Part shown: piece by piece, positions 1-9,404 of the stretch
Position numbering within the stretch: the first letter of the stretch is position 1
How the letters are laid out: each line of letters begins with the position of its first letter
Assembly: GCF_005771495.1 (NCBI RefSeq)
Contig: NZ_VAUW01000015.1
Location: forward strand, 34,341-98,340
Length of the DNA stretch: 64,000 nt
Direction of reading: 5' to 3'
Source: Maribacter sp. ACAM166
GTDB lineage: Bacteria > Bacteroidota > Bacteroidia > Flavobacteriales > Flavobacteriaceae
Program-made: the position numbers and the translations under genes
The notes under the pieces: generated by a model
Databases searched by the model: none
What the model saw: only the letters and a program-made list of their open reading frames with translations
What the model was told of the DNA's origin: nothing

Positions 1-349
1 AAGCCATTCCCATTTCATAAACTGCCGTGCCGTTATTTAATAAGGAACTGATCATTCCTGTAAGCGCAGTAATTGGTGCAGGAGGGCTCACTTGATGGCC
101 TATATAATGGGGATGATGTATATGCGTTGTATGATTGGTAATTTCTTTAAACAGGTCATTTTTATCTCCATGTATAAAAAATTCTCTCCAGAACTGTAAT
201 TCTTGATCTGGTTCATTCCATGGGATAGCATTTCTAGATTTTTTATGTAATTTATCGTCTAAATGTGTAGCCAATTGGTCAATAAGAAGATGACCGTTAT
301 TTTTAAAATGAGAAGGGTTATATACCTGTTTAAGAAGTTCGTTATTCAT
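1..349 (-). CDS. PLP-dependent group II decarboxylase, N-terminal part (runs off the window)
   Basis: The reverse strand from the ATG at 349 is open to the window edge and gives 116 residues of an N-terminus. It contains HHPHYIGHQVSPPAP followed by a segment like ALTGMISSLLNNG, typical of the N-terminal region of pyridoxal-phosphate-dependent group II decarboxylases (Pfam PF00282, which includes diaminobutyrate, glutamate and aromatic amino-acid decarboxylases). The catalytic lysine lies outside the window, so the substrate cannot be assigned. The gene is separated from the fatty-acid genes by a terminator and is probably a separate transcription unit. Confidence 0.8.
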   Translation of the reverse strand, partial: MNNELLKQVYNPSHFKNNGHLLIDQLATHLDDKLHKKSRNAIPWNEPDQELQFWREFFIHGDKNDLFKEITNHTTHIHHPHYIGHQVSPPAPITALTGMISSLLNNGTAVYEMGMA

Positions 350-386
350 GGGTTAAAATTAGTTGCTATAACTAAGCTCACCAAAT

Positions 387-412
387 AAAAAACCGCCCCA
401 ATTAGGGCGGTT
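387..412 (-). terminator. Intrinsic terminator after the acyl-CoA dehydrogenase
   Basis: An 8-bp perfect stem (AACCGCCC at 391-398 with GGGCGGTT at 405-412, six-base loop) is followed on the minus strand by a T-rich run (387-394). It would end the minus-strand beta-oxidation transcript before the decarboxylase gene. Confidence 0.85.
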
Positions 413-450
413 TATATTCAATTTACCAAACAACAAAAAGGTAATCTGAA

Positions 451-2262
451 TTAGTCAAAGGTGTACTCGTTATCAGCGGCTACTTTGTCTGCAATTTGTG
501 TACGCAAAGCCACTATATTCGGATAATTAGTATATTTAGTAAAGCGTTTTAGGCCCATTAGCATCATTCGCTGCTCATCACCTTCGGCAAAAGAAATAAT
601 AGCTTCTTTCCCTTTATTTATAATGATTTCTGTTGCATTGAACAAATATAATTTAGACATGGCAATTTGTGTAGCCTGTGCCTCTTCGCCAAATCGTTTC
701 GCATTTTTCTCTGTACGTAATAGGGTAGACTCCGCCATATATACTTCTATAAGTATATCTGAAGCGGCTAACATTAATTGTTGGTGGTTCTCCAATTCAG
801 GTCCGTATTTCTGAACAGCTGATCCGGCAACCATTAAGAATACTTTTTTGAGTCTTTTTAAAATATCTTTTTCCTCAGCAAATAATTCTGAATAATCAGG
901 AGTATCAAAAGAAGGTATTCCCATTAATTCTTCACCTACAGCGGTAGCTGGACCTAAAAGGTCTACATGGCCTTTCATAGCTTTTTTTACAAGCATACCA
1001 ACAGCCAACATTCTATTGATTTCGTTTGTGCCTTCATAAATACGGGCAATTCTTGAATCTCTCCAAGCAGATTCCATTGGTGTATCTGCACTAAAGCCCA
1101 TTCCTCCAAATATTTGAATCCCTTCGTCCGTAGTATTTTGACAATCTTCTGAAACTGCAACTTTAAGAATAGAGCATTCAATCGCATATTCTTCAACACC
1201 TTTCAATTCTGCATCTTGATGGGAATTTCCTTCAGCTTCTCGAATAGCAATTCGGTCTTCAATATTTTTTGCAGCTCGGTAACAGGCAGATTCATCAGCA
1301 TAAACACTGGTGGCCATGTCTGCAATTTTAGACTTAATAGCTCCGAAATTCATAATAGGAGTGTTGAACTGAATTCGCTCATTGGCGTATTTTGTAGCTT
1401 CATCGATAACCCTTCTCTGAGCATCCAAACAAGCAGCGGCCAATTTTATACGCCCTACGTTTAAAGCATTCATTGCAATTTTAAAACCATTCCCTCTTGT
1501 TGAGAGCATATTTTCAATAGAAACTTTTGTTTCGTTAAAAAATACCTGACGGGTAGAGGAGGAGTGAATTCCTAATTTCTTTTCTTCATCACCTAAAGTA
1601 ATTCCATTTTCAGGATTGTTCTCAACTATGAATCCTGTGATATTTTTATCATCTTCAATTCGTGCAAAAACGATGAACATACTACAGAATCCCGCATTGG
1701 AAATCCACATTTTTTGTCCTGTAATACTATATGATTTACCATCGTCAGAAAGAACGGCCTTGGTTTTTCCTGAATTTGCATCAGAACCAGCACCAGGTTC
1801 AGTAAGGCAATAGGCTCCAAACCACTCACCAGAAGCTAATCTAGGAACATATTTTTGCTTTTGTTCTTCTGAACCATATAAGGTAATCGGCAAAGTTCCA
1901 ATTCCTGTATGCGCTCCGAATGCAGTACTAAAAGAACCGGTTGCACCAGAAATATAGTCACATACCAACATGGTAGAAACAAAGCCCATACCCATACCTC
2001 CATAAGATTCAGGTACGGCAACACTCAATAAGCCTAACTCACCAGCTTTACGCATACATTCTTCTGTATATGCATAATCTTTCTTTTCAAATCGTTCCCA
2101 ATGCGCCCAAAGTTCTCTATCAACGAATTCTTTTGTACTGTCACGCATCATGCGTTGCTCTTCGTTCAAATCTTCTAAAGTGAAAACATCTTCACAATTG
2201 GTTTCTTTAACAAGGAATTGTCCCCCTCTAAGAATATCTTTATTAACTGTTTCTGTACTCAT
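451..2262 (-). CDS. Acyl-CoA dehydrogenase, long (VLCAD-like) form
   Basis: This 603-residue FAD flavoenzyme performs the first beta-oxidation step, acyl-CoA to trans-2-enoyl-CoA. The N-terminal and middle domains carry the family signature near residues 150-165 (AYCLTEPGAGSDA). The C-terminal helical domain holds GGMGFSADTPMES and the catalytic-glutamate segment RIYEGTNEINR near residue 420. About 170 further residues follow, as in very-long-chain acyl-CoA dehydrogenases and unlike the roughly 380-residue short forms. It is the last gene of a minus-strand cluster with thiolase and the hydroxyacyl-CoA dehydrogenase/hydratase, and a terminator follows it. The ATG at 2260-2262 is the only sensible start. 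Confidence 0.95.
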   Translation of the reverse strand: MSTETVNKDILRGGQFLVKETNCEDVFTLEDLNEEQRMMRDSTKEFVDRELWAHWERFEKKDYAYTEECMRKAGELGLLSVAVPESYGGMGMGFVSTMLVCDYISGATGSFSTAFGAHTGIGTLPITLYGSEEQKQKYVPRLASGEWFGAYCLTEPGAGSDANSGKTKAVLSDDGKSYSITGQKMWISNAGFCSMFIVFARIEDDKNITGFIVENNPENGITLGDEEKKLGIHSSSTRQVFFNETKVSIENMLSTRGNGFKIAMNALNVGRIKLAAACLDAQRRVIDEATKYANERIQFNTPIMNFGAIKSKIADMATSVYADESACYRAAKNIEDRIAIREAEGNSHQDAELKGVEEYAIECSILKVAVSEDCQNTTDEGIQIFGGMGFSADTPMESAWRDSRIARIYEGTNEINRMLAVGMLVKKAMKGHVDLLGPATAVGEELMGIPSFDTPDYSELFAEEKDILKRLKKVFLMVAGSAVQKYGPELENHQQLMLAASDILIEVYMAESTLLRTEKNAKRFGEEAQATQIAMSKLYLFNATEIIINKGKEAIISFAEGDEQRMMLMGLKRFTKYTNYPNIVALRTQIADKVAADNEYTFD

Positions 2263-2333
2263 GTTTAACTTGTATTACGTATATAAAGTAAGAAGTATTA
2301 AGTTTTCTTTTAATACCTATTGCATAAATCTTT

Positions 2334-3524
2334 TTAGTTCAAAAATTCAAATATTCCAGCAGCACCTTGGCCTGTTCCAACACACATGGTCACCATACCA
2401 TACTGACCCTGCATGTTTCTTTTTCTCATCTCATCGAATAACTGAACGGATAATTTGGCTCCGGTACATCCTAAAGGATGGCCCAATGCAATTGCACCAC
2501 CGTTTACATTAACGATATTCTTGTCAAGACCAAGTTCTCTAATAACCGCCAATGATTGCGAAGCAAAAGCCTCATTTAATTCAATCAATTTAATAGCATC
2601 CTGTTTTAGACCCGCTTGTTTCAATGCTTTTGGCACAGCTGCTACGGGGCCAATTCCCATTATTCTTGGAGGCACCCCTGCAGCAGCATAGTTTACTAAA
2701 CGTGCAATAGGCTCAAGATTTAATTCTTTTACCATTTCTTCGCTCATTACCATTACAAATGCGGCACCATCACTCATTTGCGATGAATTACCAGCAGTGA
2801 CACTTCCGCCCGTTGCAAAAACAGGTCTTAATTTGTTCAATATTTCAATTGAAGTACCAGCTCTAGGACCTTCATCTTTGGTTACTGTATATTTTTTAGA
2901 AGTTTTTTTTCCATCAGCACCAACATATGTTTCTTCAACTTCAATCGGAACGATTTGGTCTTGAAAACGATCTTCCGCTTGAGCACGTAGTGCTTTCATA
3001 TGAGAATTATAAGCAAACTCATCTTGATCTTCTCTAGATACCTTGTACTCATTCGCTACCGCTTCCGCAGTATTTCCCATTCCCCAATAATAATCTTCAT
3101 GACCTGCTTTTACTAAATCGTAATTTAATTCAGTCTTGTAACCTGTCATAGGAACAGAGCTCATACTTTCTGCACCACCGGCAATAATACAATCAGCCAT
3201 ACCTGACTGTATTTTTGCTGTGGCGATACCAATCGTCTCAATTCCTGAAGAACAGAATCTATTTACTGTGACCCCTGGTACATCAACAATGTCAAGTCCC
3301 ATTAACGAAATTAATCGAGCCATGTTCAATCCTTGAGAACCTTCGGGCATAGCATTACCTACTATGACATCATCGATTCGTTTCTTATCGAAATTAGGCA
3401 GTTCTTTCATCATATAGGAGATGGTTTCCGCTGCCAACTCATCAGTACGCTTAAAACGAAACACCCCTTTTGGAGCTTTACCTACTGCTGTTCTATATGC
3501 TTTAACTATATATGCTGTTTTCAT
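2334..3524 (-). CDS. Acetyl-CoA C-acyltransferase (3-ketoacyl-CoA thiolase)
   Basis: This 396-residue thiolase cleaves 3-ketoacyl-CoA with CoA, the last step of beta-oxidation. Visible catalytic elements are the nucleophilic Cys91 in NRFCSSGIETI, the C-terminal GGAIALGHPLGCTGA block with its histidine near residue 351, and the second cysteine in VTMCVGTGQG near residue 381. Length matches degradative thiolases (fadA/fadI type). It lies 71 bp upstream of the acyl-CoA dehydrogenase on the same strand, consistent with one operon. Confidence 0.95.
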   Translation of the reverse strand: MKTAYIVKAYRTAVGKAPKGVFRFKRTDELAAETISYMMKELPNFDKKRIDDVIVGNAMPEGSQGLNMARLISLMGLDIVDVPGVTVNRFCSSGIETIGIATAKIQSGMADCIIAGGAESMSSVPMTGYKTELNYDLVKAGHEDYYWGMGNTAEAVANEYKVSREDQDEFAYNSHMKALRAQAEDRFQDQIVPIEVEETYVGADGKKTSKKYTVTKDEGPRAGTSIEILNKLRPVFATGGSVTAGNSSQMSDGAAFVMVMSEEMVKELNLEPIARLVNYAAAGVPPRIMGIGPVAAVPKALKQAGLKQDAIKLIELNEAFASQSLAVIRELGLDKNIVNVNGGAIALGHPLGCTGAKLSVQLFDEMRKRNMQGQYGMVTMCVGTGQGAAGIFEFLN

Positions 3525-3563
3525 CTTTTGTAGTATTGAGTATTTAGATTTAAGTATTGAAAT

Positions 3564-3909
3564 TTATAATGTCTTTTGAAATGAATAATTCATTTTTTGA
3601 ATTTCAATACAAACTTCAATTACTGGTTGTACTTTTTCTTTTGTTATTAAATTTAATTCTATTAATAATATTAATTGCGTCTGTAATTCATAAGCTGAAC
3701 CATTTGCAATACTTAAAAAATGTTTAAACTCCTTTTGAGAATCTACCAGCTCCTTCAGCTATGTTTGAGGGAATTGATACTAAACATATTTTTATTTGAG
3801 AAATTAGTCCAAATTTTTCCTTTTTAGGTAACTCGCTTGCAAGCAGATATACAGACTTAGCTAATTCCATAGCTTTTGTCCATATTTTCAATTCTTCTAC
3901 TTTATGCAT
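3564..3909 (-). pseudogene. Four-helix-bundle protein (23S rRNA IVP family, PF05635), frameshifted
   Basis: The ATG at 3909 opens a frame beginning MHKVEELKIWTKAMELAKSV and running to AEGAGRFSKGV, then a stop near 3724. This is the first half of the small four-helix-bundle family often annotated as 23S rRNA intervening-sequence protein. The rest of the family is present in the next frame: KEFKHFLSIANGSAYELQTQ, then an ELNLITKEKVQPVIE-like stretch and QKMNYSFQKTL, with a stop at 3564-3566. The break is at the short A-run in TCAAAAGGAG (about 3730-3740). Two bases missing or one added there would explain it. It sits between the thiolase and the hydroxyacyl-CoA dehydrogenase, not in an rRNA gene. 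Family function is unknown. Confidence 0.8.
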
Positions 3910-3953
3910 TCTAAACTAATTACTCAATACTAATACCTCATAACTTGAAACAA

Positions 3954-6359
3954 CTAGTTTCTTAGAGGTTTACCGGTTTTCAACATATGTTGAATTCGTT
4001 CTAAGGTTTTTCTTTCCGTACAAAGTGAAAGAAAAGCTTCACGTTCTAAATCCAATAGATATTGTTCATTAACCAACGTTGGTTCTGATAAATCACCACC
4101 AGCCATTACATAAGCTAATTTATTGGCAATTTTCTTATCGTGTTCACTGATATAGTGGCTCGCTTCCATTGCATCTGTTCCAACTAAGAACATACCTAAT
4201 GCTTGTTTCCCTAAAACCTTGATATCTGATCGTTTTATGGGTTGGGTATATCCTTGTTCTGCCATTAGTTTGGCGTGAGATTTCGCAGTAGCGATTTGAC
4301 GGTCCTTATTCACAACCACGATGTCCTTACCATGTTGTAGAATACCTAAGTCATAAGCTTCGTAGGCGGAAGTTGAAACCTTGGCCATACCTATAGTAAG
4401 AAAGTACTCTTGTAGAACATTTAGTTCGACATCGTTTTTCTTGAAAGTATCTTGAGCTCGAACGGCAAATTCCTTAGAACCACCTCCCCCAGGTATTACA
4501 CCAACGCCGAATTCTACAAGACCGATATAGGTTTCTGCAGCAGCAACTACTTTATCTGCATGTAACGAAAGCTCACAACCACCACCTAAGGTCATACCAT
4601 GTGGAGCGGAAACAGTTGGTATTGAAGAATAACGCATGCGCATCATTGTATCTTGGAACATTTTAATAGCCATATTCAATTCGTCATATTCTTGTTCGAC
4701 GGCCATCATGAATATCATACCGATGTTTGCACCTACTGAGAAATTGGGAGCTTGATTACCAACTACCAATCCTTGGAAATCTTTTTCGGCTATGTCAATA
4801 GCTTTATTTAATCCCGCTAAAACATCGCCACCAATAGTATTCATCTTAGATTGGAATTCTAGGTTAAGAATACCATCACCTAAATCTTCAACAACTACAC
4901 CGCTATTTTTAAATACTTCTTTAGATTTTCTAATATTATCCAAAATGATAAAAGCATCCTGACCTGGTATTTTTTCCATGGACTTTGATGGAATATCATA
5001 AAAATAAGTGCTTCCTTCTTTTATAGAGTAAAAAGAGGTATTACCGCTAGCTTTCATATCATGTACCCATTGTGCAGCTTTATGACCTTCAGCTTCAATG
5101 AATTCCAAACCTTTGTCTAGACCGATTGCATCCCAAATTTGAAATGGACCATGCTCCCAGCCAAAACCAGCTTTCATGGCATCATCAATTTTATAAACTT
5201 CATCTGATATTTCTGGAATACGATGTGAAACATAAGCGAACAATTGACCGAAACTCTTACGGTAAAATTCACCTGCTTTATCTTTTCCTCCGACTAACAC
5301 AGAAAAACGATCAATAACTTTATCGATAGTTTTAGTCAATTCTAATGTCGCAAATTTTGCGCTATTTTTAGAACGATATTCCATCGTATCTAAATCTAAG
5401 GTCAAAATTTCTGTTGCTCCTTTAGAATCTTTCGTTTTTTTATAGAATCCTTGTCCAGCTTTACTTCCCAACCATTTATTTTCCATCATTGTACTGATGA
5501 AATCTGGTAATTTGAACAACTCATGACGTTCATCATCAGAGCAATTATCATAGATACCATTAGCAACATGTACCAACGTATCTAAACCAACAACATCTAC
5601 CGTTCTAAAGGTGGCCGATTTTGGTCTACCAATTACTGGGCCTGTAAGTTTGTCAACATCTTCTACGGTCATACCCATTTCCTTAACCATATGAAAAAGG
5701 CTTTGGATGCTGAAAATTCCGATTCTATTACCAATAAATGCAGGAGTGTCTTTAGCGACTACTGAAGTCTTACCTAAATATTTTTCACCGTACCCATTAA
5801 GAAACTCTAATACATTAGAATCAGTTTTTGGACCTGGAATTATTTCAAAAAGTTTAAGATAACGTGCAGGATTAAAAAAGTGTGTACCACAGAAGTGTTT
5901 TTGAAAATCTTCACTTCTACCTTCCGACATAAATTTAATCGGAATACCAGAGGTATTGGAAGTAATCAATGTTCCTGGAGTACGGTGTTTTTCAAGATTT
6001 TCGAACACTTGTTTTTTAATATCCAAACGTTCTACAACAACCTCAATTATCCAGTCAACTTTGGCCACTTTAGCAATATCATCTTCTATATTACCGGTAG
6101 TGATACGACTTGCGAATTTTTGATGATAAATAGGAGAAGGTTTAGATTTTAAGGCTGCTGCCAAAGAATCGTTTACCATTCTATTACGAACAACTTTGTC
6201 TTGCAATGTTAATCCCTTTGCTTTTTCTTTATCATTTAGTTCACGTGGAACAATATCTAACAATAAAACCTCTACGCCAATATTAGCAAAATGACAGGCT
6301 ATACCGCTACCCATAATTCCCGAACCAATTACCGCTACTTTTTTAATGTGCTTGTTCAT
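3954..6359 (-). CDS. 3-hydroxyacyl-CoA dehydrogenase / enoyl-CoA hydratase fusion
   Basis: This 801-residue bifunctional beta-oxidation enzyme begins with a Rossmann fold (VAVIGSGIMGSGIACHFA, residues 9-26). It continues through the dehydrogenase catalytic region (HFFNPARYLKLFEIIPG, GNRIGIFS) and the two C-terminal dehydrogenase domains. From about residue 480 it has a crotonase domain with the two expected glutamate-bearing loops, GGGCELSLHAD and GLVEFGVGVIPGGGG. The order dehydrogenase-then-hydratase is the reverse of E. coli FadB, so orthology to fadB is not implied. It follows the MarR gene by 15 bp and is probably co-transcribed with it and the downstream thiolase and acyl-CoA dehydrogenase. 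Confidence 0.95.
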   Translation of the reverse strand: MNKHIKKVAVIGSGIMGSGIACHFANIGVEVLLLDIVPRELNDKEKAKGLTLQDKVVRNRMVNDSLAAALKSKPSPIYHQKFASRITTGNIEDDIAKVAKVDWIIEVVVERLDIKKQVFENLEKHRTPGTLITSNTSGIPIKFMSEGRSEDFQKHFCGTHFFNPARYLKLFEIIPGPKTDSNVLEFLNGYGEKYLGKTSVVAKDTPAFIGNRIGIFSIQSLFHMVKEMGMTVEDVDKLTGPVIGRPKSATFRTVDVVGLDTLVHVANGIYDNCSDDERHELFKLPDFISTMMENKWLGSKAGQGFYKKTKDSKGATEILTLDLDTMEYRSKNSAKFATLELTKTIDKVIDRFSVLVGGKDKAGEFYRKSFGQLFAYVSHRIPEISDEVYKIDDAMKAGFGWEHGPFQIWDAIGLDKGLEFIEAEGHKAAQWVHDMKASGNTSFYSIKEGSTYFYDIPSKSMEKIPGQDAFIILDNIRKSKEVFKNSGVVVEDLGDGILNLEFQSKMNTIGGDVLAGLNKAIDIAEKDFQGLVVGNQAPNFSVGANIGMIFMMAVEQEYDELNMAIKMFQDTMMRMRYSSIPTVSAPHGMTLGGGCELSLHADKVVAAAETYIGLVEFGVGVIPGGGGSKEFAVRAQDTFKKNDVELNVLQEYFLTIGMAKVSTSAYEAYDLGILQHGKDIVVVNKDRQIATAKSHAKLMAEQGYTQPIKRSDIKVLGKQALGMFLVGTDAMEASHYISEHDKKIANKLAYVMAGGDLSEPTLVNEQYLLDLEREAFLSLCTERKTLERIQHMLKTGKPLRN

Positions 6360-6374
6360 CTACTTAAAACTGTA

Positions 6375-6827
6375 TTAATGATTTGATATATCTTTTATAA
6401 ATAATTTTTTATCTGCTATAAGCTTATTAATGGTTTCGGTCACTTCAAAAAAATTTTTCAATTTTTCATCTGAAACTTCATTTATGACAGCTTCGTTAAA
6501 TTGAAGCACAGTACTCTTTGAATCGTTCCTCTTTTCTAGCCCGAAATCGGTTAAATAAATAAGAACTCCCCTACCATCATTAGGGTTTGGTTTTCTCAAA
6601 ATGAGTCCTTTCTGTTCCATACTTTTCAAAATTCTAGAAAGACTTGTAGCTTCCATTCCCATTTTAGGTCCTAAAGCTGTGGAAGGCGTTCCTGTCTTAG
6701 GATCAATACTCAATAATGTAAAACCTACAGCCATTGTAGAATCAAATTTTTTTGCTTCTTCATTATACATTCTAGCTACTGCTTGCCAAGTAGCTCTGAG
6801 AGCATAATCAATAGTTGCTTCTTTCAT
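6375..6827 (-). CDS. MarR family transcriptional regulator of the beta-oxidation operon
   Basis: This 150-residue winged-helix regulator starts at the ATG at 6825-6827 (MKEATIDYALRATWQ). The open frame extends further upstream, but that extension covers the palindrome and promoter and is unlikely to be translated. The recognition-helix and wing region reads MEATSLSRILKSMEQKGLI followed by RKPNPNDGRGVLIYLT, with the DxRG wing typical of MarR. Being first in the beta-oxidation operon, it probably represses the operon and itself in response to acyl-CoA or fatty acid; that effector is inferred from context. Confidence 0.9.
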   Translation of the reverse strand: MKEATIDYALRATWQAVARMYNEEAKKFDSTMAVGFTLLSIDPKTGTPSTALGPKMGMEATSLSRILKSMEQKGLILRKPNPNDGRGVLIYLTDFGLEKRNDSKSTVLQFNEAVINEVSDEKLKNFFEVTETINKLIADKKLFIKDISNH

Positions 6828-6844
6828 TTTGTGTGGTTGGTTCT

Positions 6845-6882
6845 CAAATATAAACATATTTATTATGCATGCATAATAAATA
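6845..6882 (-). promoter_or_regulatory. MarR operator palindrome next to a Bacteroidetes -7 box
   Basis: Positions 6857-6882 form a perfect 26-bp palindrome with no spacer; its half site reads TATTTATTATGCA. On the minus strand the sequence TATATTTG (6852 to 6845) fits the Bacteroidetes -7 consensus TAnnTTTG and lies just downstream of the palindrome, 17 bp ahead of the MarR start. A dimer bound there would cover the -33 region, so autorepression of the whole operon is the simplest reading. Confidence 0.75.
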
Positions 6883-7423
6883 CGCAAAAAATTTAACAAT
6901 CTAGAATACCTTTCCTTAGGTAGGTGATTTTAGAATATCTTTTTCTCGTTTTTTATTTTTTAATCAATACTTAAATTAAAAAAAGCTGAAAGAATTGTTA
7001 TGGTGCATAAGTTTGGAACCATTAAGTTGAGTTTACTGCCTTAAAGATGTTGGCTGTTATACAGTTCTATGCCTAGTAAAAAAGACATGATTACTTAGCC
7101 TCCAATACCAAATAATACCAGCTGTCTATTTTAAATTAGTTATAATAAAAGGACATTTTGAGTGCTGAATTTTTCCATTATAAACCTGATGTATCAAGAA
7201 CTATTTAGGGTCTAAAACGATTTTCAATACCTACCTGTCAGACGAGAATTTTTCTACATTATATATAGAAAAAATACTCGAATAGACATCAATTTGAGAT
7301 ATTCCTATCAAAATGCAAAACGGGTTAATACTATTTTTTATACGTTTTAAGTTGCTCTGTTGTATAAATTTCGAATGACAGTATTGAGCTATTAGAATTA
7401 ATTTGCTTCTTTAGAAGCCTAGA
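6883..7423. other. Intergenic region, no gene recognised
   Basis: About 540 bp separate the MarR regulator from the end of the acyl-CoA ligase gene. All frames are broken by stops and I recognise no RNA gene or repeat. A weak 6-bp inverted repeat (GCTTCT/AGAAGC near 7404-7417) follows the ligase stop and could be part of its transcript end, but it lacks a clear T-run. Confidence 0.5.
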
Positions 7424-9196
7424 TTATGAATGACCGTAAATATCATTATAAAGTTCAATGTACTTTTCCTTTACAATTTTTCTTCTCAATTTCATGGTTG
7501 GAGTTAGGTGCCCTCCCTCAATACTCCAAACATCGGGTGTAAGTCTGAATTGTTTTATTTTTTCCCATTTTGCAAAACTCTCATTAGCGATAGTGACCTC
7601 TTCATCTATGCGAGCTAAAACTTTTTCATTGATAACAATATCAGAATTTTCGCCAACAGTAATATTATGTCTTTTTGCCCATTCGTATATATGCGCAAAA
7701 TTTGGTTGAATAAGTGCTGCAGGCATTTTTTCACCTTCTCCGACAACCATTATTTGTTCTATAAATCGAGATTGTTTACATCTATTTTCCAATAATTGCG
7801 GTGCAACATATTTACCGCCAGAAGTTTTAAACATCTCTTTTTTACGATCCGTAATCTTAAGGAACCCTTCGTGATCAATTTCACCAATATCTCCGGTATG
7901 GAAGTAACCATTTTTAATAACCTCGGCAGTTTTCTCAGTATCCTTATAGTAGCCCATCATAACATTTGGTCCTTTACAAAGAATTTCACCATCCTCGGCT
8001 ATTTTAACTTCCACATCCGTTATGACTTTACCCACACTTCCAATTTTCCAACCATGGTTACGAACATCATTCACTGAAATAACTGGTGAGGTTTCCGTTA
8101 GTCCATAGCCTTCCATAACAGGAATACCCGCCGCTCCAAAAATTCGACTTAAACGTGGTTGTAATGCTGCACTACCAGAAACCATAATACCTAGATTACC
8201 ACCTAAACCTTCTTGCCATTTACTGAAAATCAATTTACGTGCAATAGATAACTTGAATTCGTACCACCATCCGTTGGCTCGATAAGGCTCGAACTTTAGT
8301 CCGACATCTACTGCCCAAAAGAATAAGCGTTTCTTTATTCCGGTTAAATTAGAACCTTTTGCAATAATTGCCTCATATACTTTTTCTAACAACCTTGGTA
8401 CTACGGTCATCAAATTAGGTTTCACTTCTTTAAGATTATCACTTATTTTATCTAAGCCCTCAGCAAAATAAATTTCTATACCACAATATTGATAGAGGTA
8501 GAGAATCATTCGTTCGAAAATATGACAGACCGGTAAAAAGCTTAAAGCACTATCATGAGTATTGGATGGTACACGTTCTTTACTTGCAACAACGTTAGAA
8601 ACAAGATTTTCATGGGACATCATTACTCCTTTTGGCCTGCCTGTAGTGCCTGAGGTGTAAATAAGCGTAGCAAGATCTGTAGGTTTAACACTAGCTTTTA
8701 ATTCTTCAACTTCTTCTTGGTTACTCTTATCGAATCCTTGGTCCAAGACTTCCTGCCAATTTGAGCAATTCTCAATTTCATTAAAAGCATATACTGCCTT
8801 TAAAGACTTTACATTTTTCTTAATACGATTCACCTTGTTCAGCACCTCAATGCATGAGACAAAGCAATATTTCGCCTCGGAATGATTTAAGACATACTCA
8901 TATTCTTCTTCCGATATGGTAGGGTAAATGGGAACATTTTGAGCACCAATTTGTAAAATACCAATATCTAGTATATTCCATTCTGTTCTATTAGTCAATG
9001 AAATAACTGCGATTTTATCATTTGGTTTAATCCCCAAACGAAGTAACCCGCGACTAATTGCATTTGCCTTATCAATATATTCTTGGGTGGAGGTAGAAAT
9101 CCACTTACCATCTTTTTTTGTAACGAGCGCCTTTTCAAGATTGTAGTGCTCCAGTTGGTAGTAAGGAATATCGAATAGCCGGGTAATCTTTTGCAT
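7424..9196 (-). CDS. Long-chain fatty acid-CoA ligase (AMP-binding)
   Basis: This enzyme of about 590 residues activates free fatty acids to acyl-CoA with ATP, feeding the adjacent beta-oxidation operon. Adenylate-forming motifs are clear: the P-loop LIYTSGTTGRPKGVMMSHEN near residue 180, GYGLTETSP, and a C-terminal YFHTGDIGEIDHEGFL followed by DRKKEMFKTSGGK with the catalytic lysine region. I chose the ATG at 9196 (MQKITRLFDIPYYQ); an upstream in-frame TTG at 9214 is less likely. It is on the same strand as the MarR operon but 540 bp upstream, so probably separately transcribed. Confidence 0.93.
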   Translation of the reverse strand: MQKITRLFDIPYYQLEHYNLEKALVTKKDGKWISTSTQEYIDKANAISRGLLRLGIKPNDKIAVISLTNRTEWNILDIGILQIGAQNVPIYPTISEEEYEYVLNHSEAKYCFVSCIEVLNKVNRIKKNVKSLKAVYAFNEIENCSNWQEVLDQGFDKSNQEEVEELKASVKPTDLATLIYTSGTTGRPKGVMMSHENLVSNVVASKERVPSNTHDSALSFLPVCHIFERMILYLYQYCGIEIYFAEGLDKISDNLKEVKPNLMTVVPRLLEKVYEAIIAKGSNLTGIKKRLFFWAVDVGLKFEPYRANGWWYEFKLSIARKLIFSKWQEGLGGNLGIMVSGSAALQPRLSRIFGAAGIPVMEGYGLTETSPVISVNDVRNHGWKIGSVGKVITDVEVKIAEDGEILCKGPNVMMGYYKDTEKTAEVIKNGYFHTGDIGEIDHEGFLKITDRKKEMFKTSGGKYVAPQLLENRCKQSRFIEQIMVVGEGEKMPAALIQPNFAHIYEWAKRHNITVGENSDIVINEKVLARIDEEVTIANESFAKWEKIKQFRLTPDVWSIEGGHLTPTMKLRRKIVKEKYIELYNDIYGHS

Positions 9197-9336
9197 GTTC
9201 AATTTATTAATCAATGCAAAATAAGCAAAGGGAATGGGATTTTAAAATGGTATTTTCATTTTAAAGCCTAATCTATTAAGGAATTAATATAAATTTTTAT
9301 CATTAATACTTTTATAAGCTTCATATTCAGCAGTAT

Positions 9337-9382
9337 GGGTTGAAGTCAGATTAATATAAAATTATTAATCTGACTTCAACCC
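9337..9382. repeat. Perfect 20-bp inverted repeat (hairpin) between purL and the acyl-CoA ligase
   Basis: Arm 9337-9356 (GGGTTGAAGTCAGATTAATA) is exactly complementary to 9363-9382, with a six-base loop. It begins 22 bp after the purL stop on the minus strand. No T-run follows in the minus direction, so it is not a textbook terminator. It could be a 3' stabiliser, a processing site or a small palindromic element. Confidence 0.8.
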
Positions 9383-9404
9383 AGAAAATGAGTAATCAGT
9401 ATAA

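Noticed and set aside
3564..3909. A 23S rRNA intervening sequence
   Set aside because: No rRNA sequence flanks it; only the protein family is shared.
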